Shown: positions 1 through 9,887 of the stretch, piece by piece
Layout: the number at the start of each line of letters is the position of its first letter
Numbering within the stretch: the first letter of the stretch is position 1
Source: an uncultured Eubacteriales bacterium
Lineage (GTDB): Bacteria > Bacillota > Clostridia > Oscillospirales > Acutalibacteraceae
DNA: 36,705 nucleotides
NCBI GenBank assembly: GCA_934457095.1
Contig: CAKSHJ010000013.1
Span: 1-36,705, forward strand
Reading direction: 5' to 3'
Notes under the pieces: model-generated
Database searches by the model: none
Told to the model about the DNA's origin: nothing
Seen by the model: the letters and a program-made list of their open reading frames with translations, nothing else
Position numbers and translations under genes: made by a program

Positions 1-2
1 TA

Positions 3-3000
3 AAGGTGTTGCTGGGCGCGGGGGTATTTGCCGCGATCGCCATTGCCAGCATTTGCGGGGTGTGGGCGAATACCGCCAAAACACTTACCGTAGGTACAGG
101 CGGTCAGTATAAAAATTTACAGGAAGCCTATAATGCGATTCAATTTGACACAGAGACCAACTACAATATAAACATACTCAACGATTATCAAATGACTGCC
201 GCCGATGCCTCAGAGCTTACTCGAATCAGCACTGCGGTTACAGTTAGGCATACCGGCAAAACCATTACTGTGCCAACATGCAATATAACGTACAATAGTA
301 GCGTATATCCGGCCGCATACACGGGTGGACTCACCCTCCCCAGCAATTCTCTTGCAACTTTTATTTTCGACTGCGATATAAAAGGCAGTTTGCTGCAAAG
401 CAACGGCACATCTGTTACGCTCAACGGCAATAATACCTTAGATTATTTATATGTATCCGGTAGTAAACCGGTTACCATTGGCCAAGGTACCACCACTGTC
501 AGCAAATTTCTCAGCACACCTCTCAGCGGCGATGCCACCGTTGATATTAGCGCAAATGCTACCTTAAATACCTCTGTGGTTTTGCCGTTACTTTCCAGTG
601 CAAATTACAGTGGCACAAAAACGATTAATGTATACGGTAATTTTAATCAGAAGAATACCACCACTGATAAAAACGATTCGATTACCAACCTTACCAAATT
701 GCGTTTGCACTCGGGCAGCAAAACCGAAATCGAAAATATCGGTTCCTATTCCGCTTACCACACTGACAATACCAGCATCCTCACCACAATTGAATTTTTA
801 GGCAACGCAACGCTGCATACACCGTATAGAGCAAGCCAGCCAGGCATCATTTCGGGAGTATACATAGAGGGTACGGGTAATAAATGGACAGGCCTTCAGC
901 GCGACCCAAAGAGTTTGATTCAAAACAACACCTCAACCGTTACAGGCGGAAAATCGTGGAGCGACGGCGCCGTACCGATTTGGTTTTCCGACTCCTCTCA
1001 GGGTTTTACTTACAAAGACAACAATACAACCAACAATAAACTTGAAATACAACTGCGTCAGGATGCCTCCGTTTGGGTGGAAAACGATGTGCTGTTTTGT
1101 TTTAAAAATATGACACAATCCCCTAACACGAGCGGCATTACCGTAACTGCAGGCGGTCAAAATATCCCTCTGTCAATCCAAGACGGTAGAACTTTAAATG
1201 ACCGCAGCAATGCCAAATTTCTAACAATTCAAATAGCAACCGGCAACTTACTTTCGGTTTCCTATTACCAAAAGGATAGTGATACCGACCCGCAATGGAC
1301 AGAAAAGGTGACCAGCTTTAAAACAGCCATTCAAAAATGTTTAACCGACAACAAAGCAACCGGCTACTATCAAATTTCCATTTTACAGGACAACGGCTAC
1401 GGTTATAGCGATAGTCTTGACAACATGAAAGACAACTCCATAGACCTGTCCGCGGCAAACTTCAAAAAAATTGTGATTAGCGGCAAGCGCCCTGAGAGTT
1501 TAACGCCAAGAAAAATATACTCCAAGGACAGTTCCAATACCTTTAATCTGCCTGACCAAAGTAACATTAATGAAACGAAAAAAGTACAGTTTGTATTCCG
1601 ATATTTGGATATAAACTCATTTACCATATATGGTAACGGCTCGCCTATGCTGTTTGAGAGTATGCCGGACAGCTATATCTCGCTCAGTAAAGTTGAAATA
1701 GGTGCCGACGGCAATGCAATAGAGATTCCTGGAACCAATGTTTCTACGAAAATAGCAGCAGTTTACGGTGGCTTTGAAACTGACCCCGGTAGTGTTTATA
1801 GCACCAATGTGCAAGTATACGCAGGTAATTTCGGTATTATTAGCGGGGGCAGCAAAAACGGCAATGTGAATGCCGCTACAAAATTCAATGTAGAAATTAA
1901 AAACGATGTTACAACCTTAGTGGTTGGAGGCAACTCGGGAAAATCAGAAATTCAATACGACAATGGGCCTCGCATTGAAACAATCTCCGGCGGAACGCGA
2001 GGAACTACTGCCGCAAATACCGATGCCGGAAGCACAATAACATTTTCCCCGGTGAAGTATAAATACGGTACTATTACCGGCGGTACCCCAGACTATAGAT
2101 ATTACCGTCAGGCTTATAATACCTACTATAACTCGATTGAAAGCTTTGACCATTTGCTATTAAAACCAGGTGCCGATGTAACCACACAAACGGTCAATGC
2201 CGATAAAAACAGCCCGCTTTCTCGCGGCTTGTTGGAATTTGCACCCCATTTAATATATACAGCGACAGAATACTGCGGCGGTGACTGCTTCTTAACTATA
2301 AAAAGCGAAACCCAGCAATCCCGCATTGGTACCATTAAAACGAACACCACGGCCAAAAATGATATAGGGCCTTCCAACTCGACTGCGATCCTTTATACCT
2401 ATCTCAACAATACCAACCCTGTTCAGGTGTACTCCTCTACTCCAATCGAAACCGTAAACGGTTCTTCAAAGCTGATTCTTCAGCCGGTTTCCGGTTCGGA
2501 AACATGCCTGAATGTAAATAGCAGCACCAAAATATTACAGTTTACGACTGCCAATAACGCCAAGGAAAGCGATTATGATTCCGGCTATTGCTCTTACGCA
2601 AACGCAAGCTATGGCGTTGCCAAAGAGAACCAATATATTGTAGCAAAAACGCTCAGTGCCTATGTATTTGCCGAGGTTCAGGTAAACAACCAGTGGAGCA
2701 ACCGTGTGCAATATACTTCATTGGCAGAGGCCATGCAAAAATATGTTTGCGGCACCGAAAGCGGGCAAACCGGTAAGCAAAATTACCGCTTAACGCTGCT
2801 GCACAATAATAATAATTATGGAACCTATGACGATACATCTGGCACATGGTCTAATGAGCGTTACGAGTTGACCGACGATGATATAAGAGCGCTCAAAGGT
2901 AATTTGAGTGTGGAAACAGGAGCCTATACCAATCTTGATTTGGCAAGTAATGTGGATACGCTGACGCTAACCAGCAAAGACCCCTCGATTGCGTCCAGAA

Positions 3001-6000
3001 AAGTGAATAAGGGCGAAATTGATACAAGTAATATAGCTGACTGGAACCCGGACTTACACCAGGTAATCACCAACCGCGACCTTTCCTTTGCGTGCAATGT
3101 AATATTCGATGATTTTTATTTGTGTAGTGCAAAGCAAAACACAGGTGTATATAACAATGATTCCTCCATCAAAATTTTTGCAAACGGATACAAAATGCAG
3201 CTTGGTACTCAGGAAGTCTCTGACACCAAAAACCGAGGATTGATTTTCTCTCACCTGTACGGCAACATAGGGAGAGGTATGCTTGACTGCGATATTTTCG
3301 GCGGCGCAAGCGCCAGCACCGGTAAAACAGAAAACAACAACTATAATAACCATAATACGCTGAAAAGCTACCCAAACACATCTACTGATATAACCGTTTA
3401 CGCCGGCTATGGATTTCACAAAATTTACGGCAGCAGTAATGAGGTAAATGCACACACTTTTAACAACACCCGTGTTCTCATAGACAAAAAAGGCGCTCTT
3501 TTGTTTTTTGCTGAGGAAGATCCCAACGGCTTCTGGGGTGACCTCCCTTATGATCAGTATTCCGGTGTAGTGGGCGGCGGCAAGGCTTCGCCGGTAAGCG
3601 GCAAAACAACCGTTGAGATAAAAAGACTATACCCGGGCGCTCTGTATAAGGATGAGGAGGGGATTATATATGCAATGAGACATTCAAACCTCGACGTAGT
3701 GGGCAGTGGCTTCACGGAAACAGCGTCTGTTGGCGAAACGGACATCACAGTGGATATGGGCACTGTTGCCATTGACCCGGAGTATCTTTATGAGTATATG
3801 TTCGTCTACGGTTCAAAAGCCGGCCCGGTAACCGGCAATGTGAATATCAATGTCTTGCAGCAACAGATGTGGTCGGGCATGGATATCATCGGCACCGAGG
3901 AGAGGGAGACATATAATTCCAATACCCCTACCGGCAGCATTGGCGGTAATTTAACTATTTCCGCATTAGCGGGAACCGAGTTTGGAGAAGTTACAGGTGC
4001 CAAAAACGGTACTATCAGCGGAAACTGTACCATAACTTTGGGCGCGAACACCACTTACTGGAGTGTGAATGGCGCCGCCAATGGAAACAGAACCATCACC
4101 ATACCCAGCGGTACCGTCACGGTAACCAGTGGCATGAAAAACTGGCAAACTTTGACCGTAGGCAGCACAGGCAAAGCTACTTTGAATGCAACCGGTGAAT
4201 TTAACAGCGACGGCAGCGGAGCAACTTATACCGGTAAGGTTCTGTTGCAAAACGGCAGCGACCTGAATGTATTCGCTAAGACCACCAGCGAAAAAAAACT
4301 GTATATTCCGGACGGCAAAACTGAGGACGATTATATTGCAGACTATGAAAAGCCATGGTTGTGGGATATGTCTTGGATTACAAGTAAACCAGACTGGAAG
4401 CCATGGGAGCAAATTACAACTGCTAAAGAAAAAAAGGAATTAGCGACTAAATTAGGAATTGACCTTAGTAATCTTAAACCGATTTATTCCAATGACGCGC
4501 TTTGGATAACCACTGTCACAGTATTGGAAGAAACGCGTAAAATCGGCAATTTGGAAGTAAACGGCAGCGGTAGTACCTTACGCGTTTATAAAGCCCAGCC
4601 GCTTACCATTGACGGCTCAAAAACGGGGCAAAATCTAATCGTCGGCCTAAAAGAGGGACAGGGACCCGGTTCAAAAACGCCTATTATAAAATTCACGGAC
4701 ACCACAAAGGCCAATCGAGCCGAATACACCTGCTTAGCCGATTACGCACAGACTACCGAGGTTATCAATGACCCAATTGGCACCATTGCACTGAACCGTT
4801 ATCAAACTATGTGGGCCTCGCAAATGAAGGTTGAACATATAAACGCGCCCGACGATTACAGCAACAGTACTATCACAACGCAAAAGAAATTGACTTTTTG
4901 GCTGGAATGTAATGTGACTGAGGGCAATAGTAACGGCGCATACGGCTCGCCAATTGCCGCAGCATATGTAAGTACCAGTCCGACCCCGGAGCAGATATGG
5001 CTTGAAAACGGTATTGTTGTAAACGGCGCAGAGGTCAAATTGAACCATGTACGACTGTATCGCACCTATTTTGGCACGGTGGAAAGCGCTGATATACAAG
5101 AACCGAATGCCACCGCACGGTATTATTATCTGCACGTAAAAAATGAGGACGGTACTGTAAAAACCATTCTATTAGACTTAGAAAGTCCCGAACTGAGTAG
5201 TTCAACCACTACCGTGAACAGCAATGACGACTCCGGCACAGTAACAATCAACCTCAAGGATAAGCTACCCACCACACCCGACAATGCACCAGCAAGCTTG
5301 ACCTATACTCAGCACGGTATTAAAGAAATTGCATGGGCATTGGATACGGTGAAAGATGCCGAGAGTATCAAAAATCCGTTCGAGGATACAGACTTTAATG
5401 GCAGCGGCATGGGTGTACAAAAGCCTGCCGTTACCATCACGGGTAGTCAACTCTATACATATACCATTTCTTTGCCCTCCGGCAGCATGAACAATGATAA
5501 AATTTTGTACCTCTATGTAAGAGATACCTTGGGCAACATCGGTAAAATACAAATCCCTCTGGGAAACAGTACTGCCGAGATAAAAGTACCGCTGAAAGTA
5601 TCTACGATTGCTCTCAAGGGTTACGGCAAACCGCAACTGTTATCACCGAATTTGACTGCCGAAAATTTCGGTAAAAAATCTTATAAGGTGGAATTGGCGC
5701 TCTACGAAACGAGCAACAATAATGAATTGACATTTGTAAATAAAGAGGCAGACTTTTCCTCCACAGAAATGAATCTGAAAATCAAACAACTGGATACTTT
5801 TCTGCCTCTGATGCAAAATGCGGGCTGGACCAGCACCTCTGTGGTAGATATTACGGATACCCAGCCCCTACTTATGGGTACACTGAGTAAAAAAGATACG
5901 GCTGGCAATCGAGTAGCATTTACATTTGAGGCACTGTATGACGATACAAATATTCCCAACACTTCTTCCTGGAGCATCTGCTACCTAAAATGGAGGCTCA

Positions 6001-6032
6001 CCCCAGTTACCAACGAACCAACTGCACCATAA
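3..6032 (+). CDS. giant secreted beta-helix surface protein, 5'-partial
   Basis: About 2008 residues are visible. The reading frame is open to the window edge, and the first visible GTG falls inside a signal peptide (hydrophobic LLGAGVFAAIAIASICGV, likely cut after VWA), so the true start is probably a few codons upstream. The mature protein is rich in Asn, Thr, Ser and Gly with many short strand-turn units, typical of right-handed beta-helix adhesins or polysaccharide-binding proteins. It begins with a pectinesterase-like VGTGGQYKNLQEAYNAI segment. A related opening (SFKTAIQKCL, SLAEAMQKYV) recurs near residues 435 and 902, suggesting three tandem modules. The final ~110 residues look like a separate compact domain. 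No LPXTG motif, dockerin or C-terminal membrane anchor is visible, so its mode of attachment is unknown. The enzymatic role, if any, cannot be told. Confidence 0.8.
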   Translation, partial: KVLLGAGVFAAIAIASICGVWANTAKTLTVGTGGQYKNLQEAYNAIQFDTETNYNINILNDYQMTAADASELTRISTAVTVRHTGKTITVPTCNITYNSSVYPAAYTGGLTLPSNSLATFIFDCDIKGSLLQSNGTSVTLNGNNTLDYLYVSGSKPVTIGQGTTTVSKFLSTPLSGDATVDISANATLNTSVVLPLLSSANYSGTKTINVYGNFNQKNTTTDKNDSITNLTKLRLHSGSKTEIENIGSYSAYHTDNTSILTTIEFLGNATLHTPYRASQPGIISGVYIEGTGNKWTGLQRDPKSLIQNNTSTVTGGKSWSDGAVPIWFSDSSQGFTYKDNNTTNNKLEIQLRQDASVWVENDVLFCFKNMTQSPNTSGITVTAGGQNIPLSIQDGRTLNDRSNAKFLTIQIATGNLLSVSYYQKDSDTDPQWTEKVTSFKTAIQKCLTDNKATGYYQISILQDNGYGYSDSLDNMKDNSIDLSAANFKKIVISGKRPESLTPRKIYSKDSSNTFNLPDQSNINETKKVQFVFRYLDINSFTIYGNGSPMLFESMPDSYISLSKVEIGADGNAIEIPGTNVSTKIAAVYGGFETDPGSVYSTNVQVYAGNFGIISGGSKNGNVNAATKFNVEIKNDVTTLVVGGNSGKSEIQYDNGPRIETISGGTRGTTAANTDAGSTITFSPVKYKYGTITGGTPDYRYYRQAYNTYYNSIESFDHLLLKPGADVTTQTVNADKNSPLSRGLLEFAPHLIYTATEYCGGDCFLTIKSETQQSRIGTIKTNTTAKNDIGPSNSTAILYTYLNNTNPVQVYSSTPIETVNGSSKLILQPVSGSETCLNVNSSTKILQFTTANNAKESDYDSGYCSYANASYGVAKENQYIVAKTLSAYVFAEVQVNNQWSNRVQYTSLAEAMQKYVCGTESGQTGKQNYRLTLLHNNNNYGTYDDTSGTWSNERYELTDDDIRALKGNLSVETGAYTNLDLASNVDTLTLTSKDPSIASRKVNKGEIDTSNIADWNPDLHQVITNRDLSFACNVIFDDFYLCSAKQNTGVYNNDSSIKIFANGYKMQLGTQEVSDTKNRGLIFSHLYGNIGRGMLDCDIFGGASASTGKTENNNYNNHNTLKSYPNTSTDITVYAGYGFHKIYGSSNEVNAHTFNNTRVLIDKKGALLFFAEEDPNGFWGDLPYDQYSGVVGGGKASPVSGKTTVEIKRLYPGALYKDEEGIIYAMRHSNLDVVGSGFTETASVGETDITVDMGTVAIDPEYLYEYMFVYGSKAGPVTGNVNINVLQQQMWSGMDIIGTEERETYNSNTPTGSIGGNLTISALAGTEFGEVTGAKNGTISGNCTITLGANTTYWSVNGAANGNRTITIPSGTVTVTSGMKNWQTLTVGSTGKATLNATGEFNSDGSGATYTGKVLLQNGSDLNVFAKTTSEKKLYIPDGKTEDDYIADYEKPWLWDMSWITSKPDWKPWEQITTAKEKKELATKLGIDLSNLKPIYSNDALWITTVTVLEETRKIGNLEVNGSGSTLRVYKAQPLTIDGSKTGQNLIVGLKEGQGPGSKTPIIKFTDTTKANRAEYTCLADYAQTTEVINDPIGTIALNRYQTMWASQMKVEHINAPDDYSNSTITTQKKLTFWLECNVTEGNSNGAYGSPIAAAYVSTSPTPEQIWLENGIVVNGAEVKLNHVRLYRTYFGTVESADIQEPNATARYYYLHVKNEDGTVKTILLDLESPELSSSTTTVNSNDDSGTVTINLKDKLPTTPDNAPASLTYTQHGIKEIAWALDTVKDAESIKNPFEDTDFNGSGMGVQKPAVTITGSQLYTYTISLPSGSMNNDKILYLYVRDTLGNIGKIQIPLGNSTAEIKVPLKVSTIALKGYGKPQLLSPNLTAENFGKKSYKVELALYETSNNNELTFVNKEADFSSTEMNLKIKQLDTFLPLMQNAGWTSTSVVDITDTQPLLMGTLSKKDTAGNRVAFTFEALYDDTNIPNTSSWSICYLKWRLTPVTNEPTAP

Positions 6033-6038
6033 ATTAAA

Positions 6039-6086
6039 AAAACTGAGTTCAAACACAAATTGTGTTTAGAGCTCAGTTTTCTTTTT
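6039..6086. terminator. bidirectional intrinsic terminator
   Basis: AACTGAG and AAACACAA pair with TTGTGTTT and CTCAGTT and are followed by a T-rich tract. An A-tract on the other side means it can also end the convergent rsmI transcript. Confidence 0.85.
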
Positions 6087-6101
6087 CTCGTAGATGTTTG
6101 C

Positions 6102-6932
6102 CTATCCCATTTTCATCAGTAAACGATAAACATCTCCTTTTTTACAGCCAGTCTCCTGAGCGGCCTGCTTCGCAGCCTCCGAGGCTGACAAACCGTTTTG
6201 CATATAAAACGCGGCTTTTTCCGCCGCCTGTTCGGGCGTATATACCGTTGTATGTTGTTTTTGTGCACCCTGTATTACCAATACCAACTCGCCCTTGAGC
6301 GGATTTTGCCCATAATATTGCGCTGCCTGCAAAAGTGTGGTACGGATAACCTCCTCGTGAATTTTGGTAATCTCCCGCACAATGGCAATATTGCGGTCTC
6401 CGAGGGCTGTGAGCAAATCATTGAGCGTAGCCGCCAATTTATGCGGCGCCTCATAAAATACCATGGTACGGTGTTCTTCTTTCAACTCGTCCAAATGCGC
6501 TTTACGGCTTTTCTTATTCATACTTAAAAAACCTTCAAAAGTAAAACGTCCGGTAGGCAAACCCGACACCGCCAAAGCAGAAATCACAGCGGTAGGACCG
6601 GGGACAACACACACGTCAATGTCTCTTTGTACACATTGTGCAACCAACATCTCACCTGGGTCCGAAATCGCAGGCATACCGGCATCCGACACCAATACGC
6701 AGGTTTCTCCCTGCTCTATGCGACTGCAAATCACCTCGCCACGCTGTAATTTGTTGTGTTCGAAATAGCTGACCATGGGCTTTTTGATGCCGAAGTGATT
6801 CAGCAATTTTACCGTGACTCTTGTATCCTCTGCAGCAATAAAATCGCAGTTCTGCATGGCCTGCACCGCTCTTGGAGAAAAGTCCGATAAATTGCCGATA
6901 GGCGTACCCACAATTACCAGTTTGCCTGCCAT
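6102..6932 (-). CDS. rsmI: 16S rRNA (cytidine(1402)-2'-O)-methyltransferase RsmI
   Basis: 276 residues. RsmI uses SAM to 2'-O-methylate C1402 in the decoding centre of 16S rRNA. Family motifs are clear: VIVGTPIGNLSD at the N-terminus, AAEDTR, SDAGMPAISDPG, GPTAVISALAVSGLP and FEGFL, all typical of the tetrapyrrole-methylase fold. The frame is open 24 codons further upstream, but the ATG giving MAGKLVIVG is chosen because GGGGAG lies just ahead of it and the family starts there. It follows the methyltransferase gene with a single base between stop and start, so the two are surely co-transcribed, as yabB-yabC are in B. subtilis. Confidence 0.95.
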   Translation of the reverse strand: MAGKLVIVGTPIGNLSDFSPRAVQAMQNCDFIAAEDTRVTVKLLNHFGIKKPMVSYFEHNKLQRGEVICSRIEQGETCVLVSDAGMPAISDPGEMLVAQCVQRDIDVCVVPGPTAVISALAVSGLPTGRFTFEGFLSMNKKSRKAHLDELKEEHRTMVFYEAPHKLAATLNDLLTALGDRNIAIVREITKIHEEVIRTTLLQAAQYYGQNPLKGELVLVIQGAQKQHTTVYTPEQAAEKAAFYMQNGLSASEAAKQAAQETGCKKGDVYRLLMKMG

Positions 6933-6933
6933 A

Positions 6934-7680
6934 CTATCTCCCCTTTTGCTGTTTATAGTCGCCGTAAATTTCCAACATTTCCGGAGAAAACCCGCCAATC
7001 TCATTCTCTATGAACAGAACCGGCTCTACCGTCATACCCGGATTACCGCCTTTTCTTCCCTCAAGCAAAAATAAACCGGGCGCTTTACCCTGCCGCTGCT
7101 GTACAAACCGCAGTCGCTTGGGCATAATGCCGGCCTGCTGCATGGTGTGCATCATGTCATACAGCCGCTGTGGCCGCTGACACATACACAGCTTACCCCC
7201 TGTTCGGAGCAGCTTTGCCGCAATTTTACAAATGTCTGTCAGTGTACAAGCGCCCTCGTGCCGGGCAATGCGCTTGTCCTTATCGGCATTGACCAGCCCC
7301 GTGCCTACCTGTTGATACGGCGGATTACACGCAATCAGATCCAATTCCTTGGTAAAAGGCTCCGTACCCGGTTTCAGCGTGGTAAAATCCGCGTGCAGCA
7401 GCGTAATTTGTGTTTGTAAACGATTTTTTTGTATCGTTTGCTGCGCCATATGGTAGGCATTTTGCTGCAATTCCACGGCAAAAATATGCCTTGGGCTGTA
7501 ACGGTCATACCAAATAACGGGAATCGTGCAGCAACCTGTACCAAAATCGGCGCAGAAGTCTTTGCGCTTAGGCGCGGCAAAATGTGCAAGCAAAATGGTG
7601 TCGGTATTAAAACAGTGCTGCTCAGAAACCAAAATATCATATTGTGAAGAGATAGGCTCCCAACGCTGTTGCTGCGGCAT
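6934..7680 (-). CDS. tRNA1(Val) (adenine(37)-N6)-methyltransferase-like protein
   Basis: 248 residues, Rossmann-fold SAM-dependent methyltransferase of the TrmN6/YabB group. The SAM-binding loop is DFGTGCCTIPV and the catalytic amino-methyltransferase motif is NPPY (CNPPYQQVG). Family members modify A37 of tRNA1(Val) in E. coli; the substrate in Firmicutes is inferred. Start at MPQQQRWEPISS, with GGAAAGGAG upstream, rather than 23 codons earlier. It sits directly upstream of rsmI, the usual Firmicute order. Sequence between the ferredoxin gene and this start holds a terminator-like hairpin, so expression may be partly separate from the upstream genes. Confidence 0.85.
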   Translation of the reverse strand: MPQQQRWEPISSQYDILVSEQHCFNTDTILLAHFAAPKRKDFCADFGTGCCTIPVIWYDRYSPRHIFAVELQQNAYHMAQQTIQKNRLQTQITLLHADFTTLKPGTEPFTKELDLIACNPPYQQVGTGLVNADKDKRIARHEGACTLTDICKIAAKLLRTGGKLCMCQRPQRLYDMMHTMQQAGIMPKRLRFVQQRQGKAPGLFLLEGRKGGNPGMTVEPVLFIENEIGGFSPEMLEIYGDYKQQKGR

Positions 7681-7728
7681 TTTGCAAATTCTCTCCTTTC
7701 CCGCGCTGCGAAAAATATAAACAACAGA

Positions 7729-7757
7729 AAGGGACGATGCGTACTGCACCGCCCCTT
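7729..7757 (-). terminator. hairpin after ferredoxin gene, possible terminator or attenuator
   Basis: On the minus strand a 12-bp stem (AAGGGGCGGTGC with GCATCGTCCCTT, two G-U pairs, 5-base loop) is followed by a T-rich stretch that is not a clean U-tract. It may give partial termination between the ferredoxin and methyltransferase genes. Confidence 0.55.
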
Positions 7758-7773
7758 CTCCTTGCTATGTAAA

Positions 7774-7944
7774 TTACGCCGGTTGCGGAGAGCCTACCGG
7801 ACAAACATCGGCACAAGCGCCGCAATCGATACATATATCAGGGTCAATCACATAAATGGGATCGCCTTCTGAAATAGCGCTTACCGGACACTCTGCTGCA
7901 CAAGCGCCGCAGGAAATACAGTCTGTATTGATGTGATATGCCAT
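7774..7944 (-). CDS. 2[4Fe-4S] ferredoxin, 56 residues
   Basis: A complete clostridial-type ferredoxin of 56 residues, typical length for the family. It has two cluster motifs, CISCGACAAECP and CIDCGACADVCP, each CxxCxxCxxxCP, with the internal duplication usual for this fold. It is a low-potential electron carrier, for instance for the pyruvate:ferredoxin oxidoreductase encoded at 27.6-31.2 kb. GGGGAGGTG lies 8 bases before the ATG. It has its own promoter (TTGCTT-N16-TACAAT) and a hairpin behind it, so it can be expressed well above its neighbours. It sits between ricT and the TrmN6-like gene; RicT itself binds 4Fe-4S clusters in B. subtilis, but a functional link is only a guess. Confidence 0.93.
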   Translation of the reverse strand: MAYHINTDCISCGACAAECPVSAISEGDPIYVIDPDICIDCGACADVCPVGSPQPA

Positions 7945-7979
7945 AATTTTAGCACCTCCCCTGAGTAAAATTTATATTT

Positions 7980-8007
7980 ATTGTACCATAGATTTGCAAA
8001 AAAGCAA
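7980..8007 (-). promoter_or_regulatory. sigma-A type promoter of the ferredoxin gene
   Basis: Minus strand TTGCTT, 16-base spacer, TACAAT; about 35 bases upstream of the ferredoxin ATG. Confidence 0.65.
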
Positions 8008-8065
8008 TAGAATTTTATGGATAACGTGTAAAAAATATGGTGTATTTTTGCAGCAAAGTGCCTTG

Positions 8066-8935
8066 TTAATTTTTCTCAAGGTCTTTTAGCTGCTCCAATT
8101 CCTCTTTGTTAATTTTAATTTGACCGTCCTTAATCACTTTTACTTGCTTTGCATGAAAAGTCGCAGGCGCACCCTCCGGCGCCTTGTCCAAACGCACGGT
8201 AAGCATCGCTGTAAGTAAATTCTGGTCAATTACAACGCCCCTACCCTGCGGTGTGGTCACAATGGCGTTTAACTTCGGTATGGTACGCAGCAAGTCTGCA
8301 TAAGCCTCCTGCTCAAATTTCAAGCAGCACATTAAACGACCGCAGGTTCCGGAAATTTTAACCGGATTAAGCGACAAACCCTGTTCCTTCGCCATTTTAA
8401 TAGAAACCGGCTGAAAGCTACTTAAAAAAGTAGCACAACAAAACGGTTTGCCGCATACGCCCAATCCACCCAGCATTTTCGCTTCGTCCCGAACTCCGAT
8501 TTGACGCAATTCAATACGCGTGCGAAATACCGAGGCTAAATCCTTGACCAACTGACGGAAATCGACTCTTCCATCGGCTGTAAAGTAGAATAAAATTTTA
8601 CTGTTATCAAAGGTATATTCTACATCGGTCAGTTTCATCTCCAGCTTATGCGCGGCAATTTTTTTCAAGCAAATTTCAAATGCCTGTTTTTCCTTTTTGC
8701 GGTTTTCCTCCACTTTTTTCAAATCCTGTTCGGTGGCAATCCTCAAAACAGGTCTAAGCGGCTGCGAAAGGTTTTGTTCCGATACCTCGCGTTTTTCCAT
8801 AACCACATCTCCGCATTCGACTCCCCGTGCGGTTTCTACAATCACCTTGCTGTTTTTTTCTATTTGTAAATGACGCGGGTCAAAATAATAAATTTTACCC
8901 ACATCCTTAAATCTTACTCCAATTGCTGTTGCCAT
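8066..8935 (-). CDS. ricT: PSP1-domain protein RicT/YaaT
   Basis: 289 residues, PSP1 domain. In B. subtilis RicT (YaaT) forms the RicA-RicF-RicT (Y) complex, which carries 4Fe-4S clusters, stimulates RNase Y-dependent mRNA processing, and is needed for sporulation, competence and biofilm formation. Conserved cysteine groups are present: GVCGKPFCC (around residue 160) and GTCGRLMCC (around residue 198), the expected cluster-ligand regions. The N-terminus MATAIGVRFKDVGKIYYFDP is typical. The start has a strong GGGAGGG site. It follows holB by 30 bases, the conserved holB-yaaT order. RicA and RicF are not encoded in this window. Confidence 0.93.
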   Translation of the reverse strand: MATAIGVRFKDVGKIYYFDPRHLQIEKNSKVIVETARGVECGDVVMEKREVSEQNLSQPLRPVLRIATEQDLKKVEENRKKEKQAFEICLKKIAAHKLEMKLTDVEYTFDNSKILFYFTADGRVDFRQLVKDLASVFRTRIELRQIGVRDEAKMLGGLGVCGKPFCCATFLSSFQPVSIKMAKEQGLSLNPVKISGTCGRLMCCLKFEQEAYADLLRTIPKLNAIVTTPQGRGVVIDQNLLTAMLTVRLDKAPEGAPATFHAKQVKVIKDGQIKINKEELEQLKDLEKN

Positions 8936-8965
8936 TTTACCCTCCCATACCTCTAAAATACTGTA

Positions 8966-9835
8966 TCATCTTCCGGCAGCCATGCGCAATTCCGCGCACA
9001 GCGCTGTCACTAAAATGGTGGCGTTTGCATAAAAAGTCACGGCATTTTGCGCTTGCTCCACCACCTGCGTAAGCTGCTGTAATTTTGCCCTGGGTACGGC
9101 ATTGCACAAAACATCAACGGCCTGCGTTTGCCCCGAAAGACAAACCGTTCCCCCCGCCCGCTGTACGCAAGCATCCCTAAAAATCAGCAGCAAACTCTCC
9201 AGCACATCTTGCAGCAATTCTTTGTCCTTTATCAGCGGCGCGGTAATTTGTAAAAGCTGTAATTCGCCGGTATGCAGCACCGCCTGCGCCATTTGCGCCG
9301 CAAGTTGTACGGCCTGCGGGTTTCGCTGCGGCATATGCTCCACAGTAATCATTTGCGCACGGGAGCGCACCGTTTGCAGCAGACTGTTCGCCGTAGGGCA
9401 AGTCAATAAAAATACGGTTTGCGCGGGCGGCTCCTCCAATATTTTTAGCAGAGCGTTCTGCGCCTGTGCCGACATACTCTCCGCCCGCATTAGCAAATAT
9501 ACCTTAAAACCGCCCTCTTGTGATTGCACATAAGCGTCGCTGCGAATTTGCCGTATCGTCTCGACTTTAAATGAACGCGGTGTAAGTCCGCCCTCAGCGG
9601 TAAAAAAATCCGGGTGAGAACCTGCCTTTACCTTAATACACCCGCTGCAATTTCCGCAAGGCTTGTCCTGCAAAGAGTCGCACAAAATAGCCTGCGCCAA
9701 AATTTGCGCCAATCTAACAGCTTTTTCGTGGTCGCCTTCTATAATGAGCGCCTGCGGAATACGGCGCTGTTTTATCATATTGTAAAGCATTTGCTCCGTA
9801 TTTTGCGATACCATTCCCTGTTCCAAATGTAACAT
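8966..9835 (-). CDS. holB: DNA polymerase III delta' subunit
   Basis: About 290 residues, AAA+ clamp-loader subunit. The Walker A position is degenerate (IEGDHEKAVRLAQ), as usual for delta', which does not hydrolyse ATP. Four cysteines in CDSLQDKPCGNCSGC form the zinc-binding module. LLKILEEPPAQTVFLL is the conserved core, and the sensor region reads TVRSRAQ where SRC is the common form. The start is uncertain: the frame runs upstream to a TTG at 9859, an ATG at 9835 has a weak GTGAG site, and an ATG at 9814 (MVSQNTEQML) fits the family N-terminus best. It lies between the decarboxylase and ricT genes; tmk, which usually sits beside it, is absent. Confidence 0.9.
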   Translation of the reverse strand: MLHLEQGMVSQNTEQMLYNMIKQRRIPQALIIEGDHEKAVRLAQILAQAILCDSLQDKPCGNCSGCIKVKAGSHPDFFTAEGGLTPRSFKVETIRQIRSDAYVQSQEGGFKVYLLMRAESMSAQAQNALLKILEEPPAQTVFLLTCPTANSLLQTVRSRAQMITVEHMPQRNPQAVQLAAQMAQAVLHTGELQLLQITAPLIKDKELLQDVLESLLLIFRDACVQRAGGTVCLSGQTQAVDVLCNAVPRAKLQQLTQVVEQAQNAVTFYANATILVTALCAELRMAAGR

Positions 9836-9887
9836 ATGCTGCGCTCTCACTTTCTGCAAAAGAATGTCTGCAAATTTCCGCGATAAT

